NCBI RefSeq assembly: GCF_901000735.1
Contig: NC_081545.1
Span: 19,802,100-19,866,099 of the forward strand
From: Corylus avellana
Lineage: Eukaryota > Streptophyta > Magnoliopsida > Fagales > Betulaceae
Length of the DNA: 64,000 nucleotides
Direction of reading: 5' to 3'
Shown here: positions 12,181 to 24,308 of the stretch, piece after piece
How positions within the stretch are numbered: position 1 is the stretch's first letter
Layout of the letters: each line of letters opens with the position of its first letter
Program-made: the position numbers and the translations under genes
Notes under the pieces: model-generated
The model's database searches: none
Told to the model about the DNA's origin: nothing
What the model saw: the letters and a program-made list of their open reading frames with translations, nothing else

Positions 12181-12646
12181 TAAAATAATTTATATGGTAA
12201 AGTCTACGTACCCCTCAAATTACCACATAATTGACAATGTCTTCCCAAACTTTTAATTGTGACAATGTCCCCCCGACACTATCAAAACATTGTCAATGTC
12301 CCCCCTAAAACTAGGAAAAAGATAAAAATGTCATTATAGACAAAAATACCATCTATAAATTCGAAAAAAAAAAAAAAAAACAAAAATTTATTTATTTTTA
12401 AATGAAAAAATTTTAATCTAAAAAAAAGGAATTTTTTTTTTGTTAGGTTTAGGTTTTTTCCATAAGTTTTAGTATTTTTTTTTTTTTAAAAAAAAAAATT
12501 TACTAAAGGTAATTTCGTCATTGGGAGAACATTGACAATATTTTGGTAGTTTGAGGGGTACATTGTCACAACTGAAAGTTTGGGAGAGACATTGTTAATT
12601 GAGTGGTAGTTTGAGGGGGTATGTGAATTTTTCCCTTAAAATAATT
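12181..12646. mobile_element. Mutator-like foldback MITE (FB1 family)
   Basis: The arms at about 12191-12310 and 12510-12636 are inverted copies of each other (TACCCCTCAAAYTACCAC, ATTGACAATGTC, ACTTTTAATTGTGACAATGTC). The middle is AT-rich and non-coding. TAAAATAATT directly repeats at 12181-12190 and 12637-12646 and is the likely target duplication of 9-10 bp. The same family is at 37346-38278, and a single arm is at 4579-4648. Confidence 0.75.
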
Positions 12647-13245
12647 AAAAAACTAAACACTTTAAAAAAATAAAAATTATGGGGTGGCCCGGCCACCCCA
12701 TTTCGGCCATTGGTGGTGGCTAAGGCCAGTTTGGGGGTGGACGAACCACCCCCAAAGGCCTTGGGGGTTGTCCGGCCATACCCAATGGCCAAAAAGGGGG
12801 TGGCTGAAACCACCGTCAAAGGACTTCGAGGTGGCTCGGCCACCCCGATTTTGGCCATGGGGGTGGCTTTGGCTACCCCCAAGGCTGGTTTGGGGGTGGT
12901 TCGGCCATCCCAATGGCCAAAAAAAGGGTGGTCGAAACACCCCCAAAGGTCTTGGGGGTGGCTGAGCCACCCCAGATCGGACTTTGGGGGTGGTTTCGGC
13001 CACCCCATAATTTTCAAAATTTTTTTTTTTTTTTTTTTATTTGTTTAGGGTTTAGTTTTTTTAATTATTTTTATTTTTTAGGACACATGACATTTGTATG
13101 TGATGACATGTGTGACGGACCTAACGGAGGTACTAAAGTCTTTTTCTGTAAGTTAGGTACCATTTATAATAGGATTTGAACCCTTGGTAGAAAAAAATAA
13201 AAATTTGCAAACCTAACTACTAAAAAGGAAATTAACCCTTAAAAA
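12647..13245. mobile_element. Foldback element remnant with GC-rich core
   Basis: An AT-rich shell (attaaaaaactaaac on the left, its inverse on the right) surrounds the GC-rich palindromic core at 12681-13007. The right flank at about 13110-13238 (acctaacggaggtac, ggaaattaaccc) matches the right arm of the element at 53458-55442. The corresponding outer left arm is missing, so this copy is incomplete. Confidence 0.6.
12681..13007. repeat. GC-rich GGGGTGGCC/GGCCACCCC palindrome array
   Basis: About 330 bp of repeated, mutually inverted units (GGGGTGGCYRRRCCACCCC with spacers such as AAAGGCCTTGG and CCAATGGCC) stands out from AT-rich flanks. Because it is self-complementary and stop-poor it opens long overlapping ORFs in several frames of both strands, none credible as genes. 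Related arrays occur at 42463-42753, 51354-51405, 53887-54258 and 55183-55205. Confidence 0.85.
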
Positions 13246-13323
13246 AAAAAAAAAAATGCCCAATTTTTCTAATCCTCTCACAAATATTTGAGCCAACCAA
13301 TGCATTAATTTAGCTGAGGCCAA

Positions 13324-13423
13324 NNNNNNNNNNNNNNNNNNNNNNNNNNNNNNNNNNNNNNNNNNNNNNNNNNNNNNNNNNNNNNNNNNNNNNNNNNNNN
13401 NNNNNNNNNNNNNNNNNNNNNNN
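13324..13423. other. Assembly gap (100 N)
   Basis: One hundred N replace the 3' part of the TNL-1 NB-ARC exon (RNBS-D to MHD region). The round length suggests a gap of unknown size. Confidence 0.95.
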
Positions 13424-13855
13424 TACTGTCACTTAATGCATCAAAGCTTATTCTAAGCTTTGTTTGAATTTGATCAATAGGGATCCTTTTCAATTTTTCC
13501 AATGTGTCTTTCCAATCCTGCATGCTCCTCGAGAATAGAAAAGAACCTAAAACTTCAAGAGCTAGTGGTAATCCTCCAAAATAAGCAACGATACTTCTTG
13601 ACAATTCTATATAATCTTCGGTGGGAGTTATTCCTAAAAGCATGCTAGCTAAGAGTTCTAACGATTCTTTTTCACTCATTTCTTCTGCTGTATATACTTC
13701 ATCCACTTGAAGCGCCTTTAGCAATTGCTCATCTCTAATTGTTATAACAATTCTACTTCCTGGGCTAAACCAGTCATGACTTCTAGCTATGGCATTGAGT
13801 TGCTCCAATTGGTATACATCATCAAGTATAACAAGTACTCTTCTACCACGAAGTC
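13424..13855 (-). pseudogene. TNL-1 exon 2, 3' part (NB-ARC: kinase-2 to GLPL)
   Basis: After the Copia junction the frame reads RGRRVLVILDDV (kinase-2), GSRIVITIRDEQLL (RNBS-B) and GGLPLALEVLGSFLF (GLPL), then IQTKLRISFDALSDS before the assembly gap. The RNBS-C region (LLASMLLGITPTED) differs from TNL-3 (LFSWHAFRNSYPTKD) because of small compensating indels. The bases AAGTC at 13851-13855 are one copy of the Copia target duplication. Confidence 0.9.
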
Positions 13856-14075
13856 TATCAAATTGTAAAGAAAGAAAGAGATTGAAGACAAAACTGTTCT
13901 CATTAACTTGCCAAAATACAAAGCAATACATTAGTTTATATACTCTGTTTTACAACATAACTAACATAACAGTTTCAACTTACATAACTAACTAGCTGAT
14001 ATAACAAGCTAAACTAACTTATATACACGTATGTAAGATAAGAAAGAGTAATTTGTTGATGATGAGCTGCTGTTA
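13856..14075 (-). repeat. 3' LTR of Copia 1
   Basis: This 220-bp copy is nearly identical to 28345-28591 apart from a 27-bp absence after ctgttttacaac and a few substitutions. It ends exactly at the AAGTC duplication. Confidence 0.9.
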
Positions 14076-14279
14076 CTCCCTCTCAAGATGAAAAATATTG
14101 AGTATGTTCATCTTGGACAGCAAAGCACTAAATTGTGCAAAACCAAGAGGCTTGGTAAATATATCAGCTAAGTTGGCAGCAGAAGAAACGTGTAAAGTAT
14201 GTATAACACCTTGTTGAATCTTTTCCCTGACAAGGTGACAGTCGAGTTCTATGTGATTGGTGCGTTCATGGTATACTGG
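14076..14279 (-). pseudogene. Copia 1 RNase H, C-terminal remainder
   Basis: The minus-strand frame gives YHERTNHIELDCHLVREK followed by NLADIFTKPL, the end of a Copia RNase H. It directly continues the WDSKAAIHIAAN part that stops at 24309; the two were separated by the Athila insertion. Confidence 0.88.
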
Positions 14280-14284
14280 ATTGG

Positions 14285-15611
14285 TGATGTACAAATTTAA
14301 TTGTACTCGCAAGCGCACGAGTCGTGTGCAATAAAGTGTGTGCAAGTGCGAGGTTGAATCCACAGGGAGACGTGTTTGCAAAAATTTGATTTTATAGTTT
14401 AACCCAATTTTATCTTAACCTAGTTCCAATTTTCGTATTTGTGTTGTGCAAAAAAAAACATAAACTAAACTAAACAATTTGAAAACAAGTAATGGAAAAT
14501 TACTAAGGTTTCCGAATCCGCCTCGCCAAATCAAACAACATGTCTTGCATTTTATGCACACAATAGTCAACCTAAATACATTGTTCACAAATTGTAAACA
14601 CGCAAATTAAATCATTCGATGAATCCATCTGTTAAAAGAATCACAACAAATATTTAATTGAGATCAAATCATCCATTGTATCCGTAGATCACAATGGATA
14701 TTAGTCTCAATCCAATCATTCGATGTACCCCCAGACGAAACACAACGAATATTAAATTAAGCATGAGTATAATACCAACATCCAATCAAGTAAATTTAAT
14801 CAAACAATTGAATTGACTTTTGAACAACACTTTCATAAAATGGTCTCATTGTATATATAAAATGACAAGAACATGTATGTTTATCAATGGCGAGGCTTCA
14901 TCTTCAATCTTAGTTGAAGGTTTTAGCCTTTCATGATAACAAAAACAATAAACAATTGAATTGACATCATGAAAAAAAAAAAAAACTTACAATAGAATTG
15001 GAGTTCAAAGCCCCAAACACCCAGAAAACACGAATTTTGACAAAGTACGGCGCCCCCGGCTCGTCTCCGTGCGTTTACACTGAAAACGAATGATATTTAT
15101 AAGCTAATTTTAGGGTTTTAGCGTTGCCAGGTCGGTCGAGTGCGCTCGATCGCACTCTAGATGTGCTCGATCGCACTCGTGCAACATGTCTTTTGCTGCG
15201 TAGGGAGCTAGTGCGCTTGATCGCACTAAACGTGCGCTCGATTGCACTTCTAGTCGGAATTAGCCTACTTTTGTGAAACATGACTTTGTAGATCTTTGAG
15301 TTAGCTTTCCAATGACACCATGGTCACCTTAATCCGAGCTATACAACTCTAGATATGACCTTTTTAGTGGGTCTCGTCGAGTGTGAATCATCGCTCGATC
15401 CCAATTTGCTACCAATGCTCCATGAAGTGTCTTAAGCCCCAGAATTAATAGAATGAGTTGCAAATATCACCTTAAAGTTGCATTTTTCTCTTAACAACCT
15501 GAAAATCACTAAAACACCAAAACTAACCAAAACATCAGAACATAATAAAGCTAAAGGCTTAGCAAATGCAAATTAAGGGGGTCCAAATATGCAATATTTG
15601 GCACTCATCAA
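14285..15611 (-). repeat. 3' LTR of element B
   Basis: 1327 bp. It is very similar to 23008-24308 but carries an extra unit of about 21 bp in the CGATCG-type motif cluster at 15145-15180 (GTGCGCTCGATCGCACT followed by a second GTGCTCGATCGCACTC). Confidence 0.92.
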
Positions 15612-16949
15612 ATACCCCCAAACTTACATTTTGCTGGTCCCTTAGCAAAACAAAATGAAAAACAAAATGAAAGCAAGAAACATATGTCCGCTTTCGTGGG
15701 AGAGACGATTGCATTTAGCATATGCAACAAGCCTTTTAAACCCTTAGGCATCCCTCGAGGACTAGTGATGTCTCGTGAGGGTTTAACTGGAATGATACCC
15801 ACAAACATTTATACACTATGTTATTTGATAAACAAGCACTTCCACACAAACACATGGTTTTTAACATCATGAGCAGGTTTATCACAGTGAACACCACAAT
15901 CACATCATCAAGACAACCACAAATCATTCAACTCAAAGATGAAAATTTGAGACAACACATGTTCCAATAAGTGCAATGTGAGACTAACATATAATCATGA
16001 GGCTTCAATTTATTCTCAAACTTGGGTGTACCTTAGAAGTGATAGGAATTCGCTTAGATGAAACAACCAAGGCTTAATTTTTTTTTTTTTTTTTTGTAGA
16101 CTGTGCAATGCTTAGCTTCCTTAAGCTTTCTAATTGACCTATGTAACGAGTGTTGGGCCAGAGACTCCCAAACCAAATGATTTGAGGGCACTAGATGTAG
16201 AAACATCCCTAAGGGCTTAATTACTCAAATCAACTAGGCTATGAAGCCAAACTAGCGATACAACCAACCAGGTTAGGTTTCTCATCTTTTTATGCAAACA
16301 CTCAATGCTTTGTGAGGCATGAGGTCCGGTTACTCAACGAGAAGCTCAAACTAATTTTTTTTATTTTATTTTTTATTTTCAAGCCAAGGTTTCATCACAC
16401 TTCATCCTACCAATCTCAAAATACACCCTAATCAAGTCAAATCTTATACCTCACCGATTCTATGCTAGTGTGCTCGTGGTGATAAACTCAAACATGTGAA
16501 ATCTCTCTAATCCAACAATGAGTCAAAAGACTCAGATTACCAATGACATGCTATGTTCAAAATGCTAAACAGACCAATGACATGCAAACCACAGAATAGG
16601 TGTTACCCTTGCTTAATCAATAACATAGCAATTTTTTTTTTTTTTTTTTTTTTTAACAAAACAACACGAATAATCAAGGAAAAAGACAGAGAAATGTCAA
16701 CCCCACCCCCCAAACTAAAATGACACATTGTCCCTAATGGGTCCAGAGATACAATACCAGGTGAGCGGCGCAAGTCGGGTGTAATGTAGGAGAACGCTCC
16801 CCCAAACTTGAATGGGAGACACTTGCCCTGAAAAACACAACAGAAACAAACAAACAAACAAGATAAAATGGTAAGGGAAAGAATTAGGGTTGCCTCCCAC
16901 AAGCGTTAAGTTTTAAGTCTTCAGCCAGACTCTCCACAAAAGACGACAA
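15612..16949 (-). other. Conserved 3' non-coding region of element B
   Basis: It corresponds to 25-1279 of element A. It has T-runs, no env-like ORF, and a polypurine-rich stretch next to the 3' LTR. Near the LTR the two elements differ at about 16 of 198 positions by eye. Confidence 0.6.
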
Positions 16950-19616
16950 TCACTCAGAATAACTCGGATCCTCCAACAATGTCGTCTCGATCTCCTTACT
17001 CCTCAACTCTAAGAATGGTTTTAATCTCTGTCCATTCACCTTGAAGGTGTTATCATTCTTAGGATCTTCAATCTTGATGGCCCCATGAGGAAAAACTGAC
17101 CGAATGATAAACGGGCCTGTCCACCGAGATTTCAACTTGCCTAGAAAAAGATGCAGCCGTGAATTGTAAAGAAGGACTTTCTCACCAGGCTCAAAAGACC
17201 ATCCCAAAATGCTCTGGTCATGAGCCTTATTCATCTGTGCCTTGTACAACCGCGCAGAATCATAAGCATCATTCCTCAACTCCTCCAATTCATTGAGTTG
17301 GAGCTTTCTTTGTGAGCCAACCTTCAAAAGATTGAAGTTCAGCTGCTTGATGGCCCAATATGCTCTATGCTCCAACTCCACGAGAAGGTGGCATGCTTTC
17401 CCGAACACAAGCTGATAGGGTGACATCCCAATCGGGGTCTTGAAAGCTGTCCTATATGCCCACAGTGCATCACTCAATCGCAGAGACCAATCTTTTCTAT
17501 TGGGGTTTACCATCTTTTCCAAAATATGCTTGATCTCTCGATTGGAAACTTCAACCTGTCCACTCGTCTTTGGGTGATACGGGGTGGCAACCTTATATGT
17601 GATGAAATACTTCTTCATCAACTGCTCAAAAATCCGATTACAAAAATGCTTACCTCCATCACTTATAATTGCTCGAGGCGTACCAAAATGAGCAAAGATA
17701 GTGTCTCTCAAAAATTGGACCACAAATCTGTGGTCATTGGTCTTGCATGCAACCGCCTCCACCCATTTGGACACATAGTCCACAGCAACCAAGATGTACA
17801 GATAGCCAAAGGAGTTTGGGAAAGGTCCTATGAAATCGATGCCCCATACTTCAAAAATCTCAACAATCAAAATGGGACTGAGGGGCATCATATTCCTCCT
17901 AGAGATACTCCTTACCTTCTGACAACGCTCACAAGATATACAATAAGCATGGGCGTCTCTGAAAAGGGTAAGCCAATCGAATCCACACTACAAAATCTTG
18001 GCAGCGGTTTTCTTAGCACTGAAATGGCCTCTACAAGCATGATCATGACAAAAGGAGATGACATTGGATTGGTCATGCTCAGGTATACACCTCCTAATGA
18101 TTTGATTGAAACAATACTTGAACAGGTAAGGATCGTCCCAGAAAAAGTGCTTCACCATGGACAAAAATCTGGACCTATCTTGTCGCCCCCACTGCTGAGG
18201 CAGTTGGCCGGTGATGAGATAGTTCACTATGTCAGCAAACCATGGTGCAGGCTCATGAGCAATGTGCATCAATTGCTCATCAGGGAAAGTCTCCAAAATG
18301 GGGTTGGTGTCCTCGGTGTAATCCACAGTCAATCTAGACAAATGATCCACCACCACATTTTCGGAACCCTTCTTGTCCCGAATTTCTATGTCGAACTCTT
18401 GAAGTAGCAAAATCCATCGGATCAAACGAGATTTAGCATCTTTTTTGGAAAAAAGATAATTCAATGCTGCGTGATCTGAAAAGATAATGACTTTAGATCC
18501 TATCAAATAGGATTTGAACTTGTCTAACACAAAAACGACTACCAACAACTCCTTCTCCGTGGTGGAGTAGTTGAGTTGTGCATTGTTTAGAGTCCTGCTC
18601 GCATAGTAAATGACATGGGGGAGTCCATCAACACGCTGCCCCAAAACAGCTCCAACGGCATAATCCGATGCGTCACACATGATCTCAAAAGGTACACCCC
18701 AGTTGGGTGGCTGAATAATGGGTGTGGAGGTCAGAATGCTCTTAAGGTCCCCAAATGCTCTCTTGCAATCCTCATCGAATACAAATGGGGCATCCTTCAC
18801 CAACAACTTGCACAAGAGCCTGGCAATCTTGCTAAAGTCCTGGATAAACCGCCTGTAGAATCCTGCATGGCCTAGAAAAAAGCGAACCTTCTTCACTATA
18901 CGTGGGGGTGGAAGGTCGGAAATCAGATTCACCTTCGCTTTATCAACCTCAATCCCCCTCTGAGATATTACGTGCCCCAATACAATACCTTGCTTGACCA
19001 TAAAATGGCACTTCTCCCAATTGAGCACCAGGTTCTTCTCTTTGAACCGTACTAATACCAAAGTCAGGTGGTGCAAACACTCATCAAAGGATGAACCGAA
19101 GACAGAGAAGTCGTCCATGAAAATCTCTAAGAAATGCTCTACCATGTTGGAAAAAATACTGATCATACACCGCTGAAAAGTAGCGGGTGCGTTGCATAAC
19201 CCAAAGAGCATGCGACGGTAGGCGAAAGTCCCAAAAGGACAGGTAAACGTTGTCTTCTCCTGATCTGTGGGGTCCATAGGGACCTAGTTATATCCAGAAT
19301 AACCATCCAAGAAATAATAGTACTCATGCCCAGCCAAGTGTTCCACCATTTGATCAATAAATGGAAGCGGGAAATGATCCTTTCTGGTGGCAGCATTCAA
19401 CTTCCGGTAGTCTATGCATACTCTCCATCCTGATTGAATACGAGTTGGGACCAACTCGTCATCCTTGTTCTTCACTACTGTCAATCCAGCCCGCTTAGGC
19501 ACAACACGAATCGGGCTCACCCACTTGCTATCAGAGATGGGATAAATGATCCCTGAATCCAACAACTTTATCATTTCAGTCCTCACAACGTCTTGCATAG
19601 CTGGGTTGAGCCTCCT
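16950..19616 (-). pseudogene. Element B pol: reverse transcriptase, RNase H, integrase
   Basis: One reading frame runs through this region, broken only by TAG stops near 19617, 19284 and 17988. Reverse transcriptase shows [23 protein letters not shown] and the catalytic FMDDFSVFG. RNase H follows ([26 protein letters not shown]). Integrase has the HHCC zinc region ([10 protein letters not shown] ... CISCERCQK) and the core acids in [17 protein letters not shown] and [10 protein letters not shown], so the DDE triad is present. A Gag-Pol C-terminal domain ends at 16950. All three stops sit where the family has Gln (for example SGYN-stop-VPMDP), consistent with CAG to TAG changes. Confidence 0.92.
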
Positions 19617-22431
19617 CTATGGCTCCCTCGATGGCTTGGCATTCTCCTCCAAATGTATCTTATGCATCACCACTGAGGGACTGATCCCCTTGATCTCCTC
19701 AATAGTCCAGCCGATAGCTTCTTTGTGCTCTCTTAAAACCTCTAACAATTTCACCTCTTGAGCATCAACCAAGTCTGAAGCTATAATCACAGGCAATGAA
19801 TCTGCTGGCCCTAGAAACTTATACTTGAGAGTGTCCGGTAGAGGTTTAAGTTCCTTCTTGGGGGGATCAGGTACTGCTATCTTCTCCTTCTCATTGCTCA
19901 CCAGAGGAGCAGTCTCCAAAATCGCATCTGCTTGCTCAAGCAACTTGTCCAAATCCAAATCCTTTCCAAACTGAGCAAAGCATGCCTCCAGGGGGTCCTC
20001 TATACTTGATTCTGCAACAACCTCCTCAATGATCTTCTCTATCAAGTGTTGCATTTCCTCATATTCCAATGGTTGCTTTCTAATATGGAAAATATTCAGC
20101 TCCACTGTCATATTACCAAAGGAAATCTTCATCACCCCCGTCCTACAATTGATTAGGGCGTTAGCCGTAGCTAGAAATGGTCGCCCTAAGATCACCGGTA
20201 GTTGACTCCCCACATTTGGAACCGGCTCTGTGTCAAGCACAATAAAATCCACGGGGAAATAAAACTTATCCACCTTAATCAAGACATCCTCTACTATTCC
20301 CCGTGGAACCTTCACTGACCTATCAGCTAATTGCAATGTCATGGATGTAGGCCTCAACTCTCCTAGCCCCAACTGCACATAAACTGAGTAGGGCAACAAA
20401 TTTACACTTGCTCCAAGATCCAATAATGCCCTCTCAATTTGGCTGACTCCTATCATGCAAGAAATAGTAGGACACCCAGGGTCCTTGTACTTGAGGGGCA
20501 ACTTGCATTGAAGGATTGAACTAACCTGCTTGGTCAGGAATGCCTTCTTCGGAACATTTGTCTTCCTCTTCACTGTAATCAAGTCCTTCAAGAACTTGGC
20601 ATATGAAGGTACTTGTTGGATGGCGTCCAAAAATGGGATATTGATTTGGACCTGCTTGAACACCTCCAGAATGTCCTCAAACTTCCCTCCTTTCTTGGGT
20701 GCTTGCAACCTTTTAGGGTAAGGTGCTTTCGGTACAAATGACCTAAGAGGGTCCTCAATAATGGGTGTGGCTATAGATGGCTCGGCATCTCTCTTCTCTT
20801 TGTTGCCACTCTTTTCCCTTTCTTGCCCCGCAGGGTCTTCTTCTTGCTCAACCACCTGATTGTCCACTTGTCTCTCTGACCTTAGTGTGACAATCGCTTG
20901 CATATGTTCTTGCCTGTGCGTAGGACTTGAGGAATTCCCAACCATATATTGACCTTTTGGGTTGGGCACTGGCTGACTGGGTAACTTCCCTTTTTCTCTC
21001 TCACCCAAGTGATTGGCTATCTGTCATATCTGACTCTCCATCTTCGCAATTGCTTGGGTGTTAACCATGGTGGCATTCTTCACTTCATCTATCACTTGGG
21101 TGTTTGCCATGGTAGAGTTCTTGAGATCTTGTATGGTCTGGCTATTCGATTGTATGAATGCAGAAGGTTGTGCTGGTTGAGCTGAACAACCATGATTCTG
21201 AGCATGTGGGGAAATCCTTGGTTCATTGGTTGGCTCTGCTTCCATGAGAAATTAAGGTGGTTTCGCCACCCTGGATTGTATGTCTCCGAATAGGGTCCAC
21301 TCGCTTGCTTCCTAAGTCGTTGAAAGCGTTCACTTGTTCCATGGAGCACTTGGCAAAAGCTAGTGAAAATGGACAATTTTGTGCTAAATGCATAGGATTA
21401 GCATAGATTGAACAGCCATCAACATTGAACGTATTGGCAGCATTTATGGACTGACCCATTGCAAGAGCTTCAACCTTCTTGGTCAAGGCATCTATCTTTA
21501 TCCTCAAATCAGTGTCCTCCTTAACCTCATAGATGCCACCTTTCTTGGGGATACGAGCAGATTTATCCCGACAACTCAGAAAATCCCACTGCTGTGAGCT
21601 ATCGAACAACTTGTCTAATGCCTTATACGCTGCATCCCCTGTCAAACTTAAGAATGCCCCCCCATTCATTGACTCGATCATACTACGGTTGGATTGGGTC
21701 AATCCTTGGTAGAAAAATTGAACGAGTCTCCACTTCTCATATCCATGTGGAGGGCATCTTATCAACAACTCCTTAAATCTTTCCCAACACTCCAAAAATT
21801 TCTCGTCCTCCTGTTGAGTGAAGGAACTTATTTCCTTTCTGCATTCATTGACCTTTGACATTGGGAATTACTTGTTATAGAACTTGCTTAACAAGCTTTC
21901 CCAAGATGTAATGGATCCGGGTGTGTTGGAATCCAACCATCCCCTGGCTTTGTCGTGCAAAGAGAAAGGAAATAGTCTGAGATGGACAGACTCCTAGGAA
22001 AAATTTTGAAATTTGAAAGTGGCGCATATGTCCGTGAATTTCTTTACATGACTGTAAGGATTTTCAAGTTCTAGGCCATGGAACGATGGTAGGAGTTGGA
22101 TGACATGTGGTTTCAAATTGAAATGAGTAGCATTGGTTGGTGGCAACACTATACACGAATGGGATGTAGTGAAGTCCACAGGTGTGAGCAACTCCCTAAG
22201 TGATGTAGTGAAGTCCACATTCCAAGCTCTAGCTTGCTCGGGATTCCCAGCTCTAGCATCCTCATGTTCAACCCTAGGTTGCTCCATATTCTGGGGTATA
22301 TTACCTTGTTGGTCTCCCATTTCACCTCTATCCTCACTCTCAACAGGTGCTCTCCGAGTTCTCCTAAGAGTTCTATCAATGTTGGGATGTAAAGGCGTCA
22401 AATCTAAGTTCAGGGATCTCCGACCAAGCAT
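19617..22431 (-). pseudogene. Element B gag and protease
   Basis: The frame starts at 22431 (MLGRRSLNLDLTPLH). It contains the Gag core (HVIQLLPSFHGLELENPYSH, SKVNECRKEISSFTQQEDE, FYQGLTQSNRSMIES) and a damaged zinc knuckle: CSIYANPMHLAQNC has Tyr where the second Cys should be. A coiled-coil-like NTQVIDEVKNAT repeat region follows, then an aspartic protease with the Athila-type ALLDLGASVNLLP motif. Stops occur near 21850 and at 21024 (QI-stop-QIANH), and frameshifts near 21330 and 21250. The gene cannot give a full product. Confidence 0.9.
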
Positions 22432-22984
22432 ACACTAATCTCAAGGGCTCAAACAAACTAACTAAACAACAATGAATAATCACAAAAAAGTAAACAAACA
22501 ACCAAAAGATAATAAAACAGAAACAAAATTTTAACAAGAATAAACCAAAGAAATTGCAGTGCAGAACAAAACAAAAAATGCACTTAGCTGCTTCTGGTAT
22601 GCTGATGCTGCCTGCGGAAGTGGACTCAAGCGTAGGAATTTGCGATCGAGCGTGAATGTATTGCCTCTGGTTGTGCTCGCAATCATCATAGAGGTGTGAT
22701 CGAGTGTATATGTGCTTTGAGTGCAGGCGCAGAGTGGCAAGCGTAGGTACGCTTGCTCGCTGCAATAGGCCCGAGTGCGATAGAGCATAGATAAGCTGCA
22801 CTCGATCGGTCTGGTAGTGACTGAATTTCGCCAAACTGCACAAAACACAGAAACACAAAACACTTTTTTATTTTTTAGATCAATACAGAAAACAAAATAA
22901 ATAAAATAAAAATCTACCTAAACTAGTAGAAAAATAAAATTAATTCAAACAAAAAAAAAATCAATTTTTACAAAATCAAACGCC
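22432..22984 (-). other. Leader of element B with CGATCG-type words
   Basis: This is non-coding sequence between primer-binding site and gag. It contains several GATCGAG/CGATCG words (22640-22810) resembling those in its LTRs. Confidence 0.55.
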
Positions 22985-23002
22985 TCCCCTGCAACAGCGC
23001 CA
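22985..23002 (-). other. Primer-binding site of element B (mutated)
   Basis: The minus strand reads TGGCGCTGTTGCAGGGGA, two differences from the element A site at 3112-3129. Confidence 0.8.
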
Positions 23003-23007
23003 AAATT

Positions 23008-24308
23008 TGATGTACAAATTTAATTGTACTCGCAAGCGCACGAGTCGTGTGCAATAAAGTGTGTGCAAGTGCAAGGTCGAATCCACAGGGAGACGTGTTT
23101 GCAAAAATTTGATTTTCTAGTTTAACCCAATTTTATCTTAACCTAGTTCCAATTTTCGTATTTGTGTCGTGCAAAAAAAACATAAACTAAAGTAAACAAT
23201 TTGAAAACAAGTAATGGAAAATTACTAAGGTTTCCGAATCCGCCTCGCCAAATCAAACAACATGTCTTGCATTTTATGCATACAATAGTCAACCTAAATA
23301 CATTGTTCAAAAATTGTAAACACGCAAATTAAATCATTCGATGAATCCATCCGTTAAAAGAATCCCAACGAATATTTAATTGAGATCAAACCATCCATTG
23401 TATCCGTAGATCACAATGGATATTAGTCTCAATCCAATCATTCGATGTACCCCCAGACGAAACACAACGAATATTAAATTAAGCATGAGTATAATACCAA
23501 CATCCAATCAAGTAAATTTAATCAAACAGTTGAATTGACTTTTGAACAACACTTTCATAAAATAGTCTCATTGTATATATAAAACGACAAGAACATGTAT
23601 GTTTATCAATGACGAGGCTTCATCTTCAACCTTAGTTGAAAGTTTTAGCCTCTCATGAGAACAAAAACAATAAACAATTGAATTGACATCATGAAAAAAA
23701 TAAAACTTACAATAGAATTGGAGTTCAATGCCCCAAAAACCCAGAAAACACAAATTCTGACAAAGTACGGCGCCCCCGGCTCGTCTCCGTGCGTTAACAA
23801 TGAAAAAGAATGATATTTATAAGCTAATTTTAGGGTTTCAGCGTTGCCAGGTCGGCCGAGTGCGCTCGATCGCACTCGTGCAACATGTCTTTTGCTGCGC
23901 AGGGCGCGAGTGCGCTTGATCGCACTAAACGTGCGCTCGAGTACACTTTACGTTGGAATTAGCCTACTCTTGTGAAACTTGACTTCGTATATCTTTGAGT
24001 TAGCTTTCCAATGACACTAAGATCACCTCAATCTGAGCTATACAATTCTAGATATGGCCTTTTTAGTGGGACTCGTCGAATGCGAATCATCGCTCGATCC
24101 AAATTTACTGCCAATGCTCTATGAAGTGTCTTAAGCCATAGAATTAATGGAATGAGTTGCAAATATCACCTTAAAGCTGCATTTTTTTCTTAACAACCTG
24201 CAAATCACTAAAACACCAAAACTAACCAAAACATCATAACATAATAAGGCTAAAGGCTTAGCAAATACAAATGAAGGGGTCCAAATATGCAATATTTGTC
24301 ACTCATCA
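23008..24308 (-). repeat. 5' LTR of element B
   Basis: 1301 bp with TG...CA ends. It matches 14285-15611 closely and abuts the ATTGG duplication at 24309-24313. Confidence 0.92.

Larger units (their letters stand above)
14285..24308 (-). mobile_element. Athila-type Ty3/gypsy element B, nested in Copia 1
   Basis: This is a complete 10.0-kb element with LTRs at 14285-15611 and 23008-24308 (TG...CA ends) and a 5-bp target duplication, ATTGG, at 14280-14284 and 24309-24313. The primer-binding site at 22985-23002 differs at two positions from the perfect tRNA-Asp type in element A. The polyprotein region runs from 22431 to 16950, mostly in one frame broken by point stops. The 3' internal region 15612-16949 is non-coding and related to element A. 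The insertion lies inside the Copia RNase H domain, so it is younger than the Copia element. Confidence 0.95.

Noticed and set aside
12595..13179. Several overlapping ORFs of 88-140 codons on both strands
   Set aside because: They are produced by the GC-rich palindromic array, which is stop-poor in several frames; the peptides are repeats of GW, PP and ATP-like strings with no domain.
17526..18407. 293-codon plus-strand ORF
   Set aside because: Antisense shadow of the element B integrase and RNase H region; no recognisable domain.
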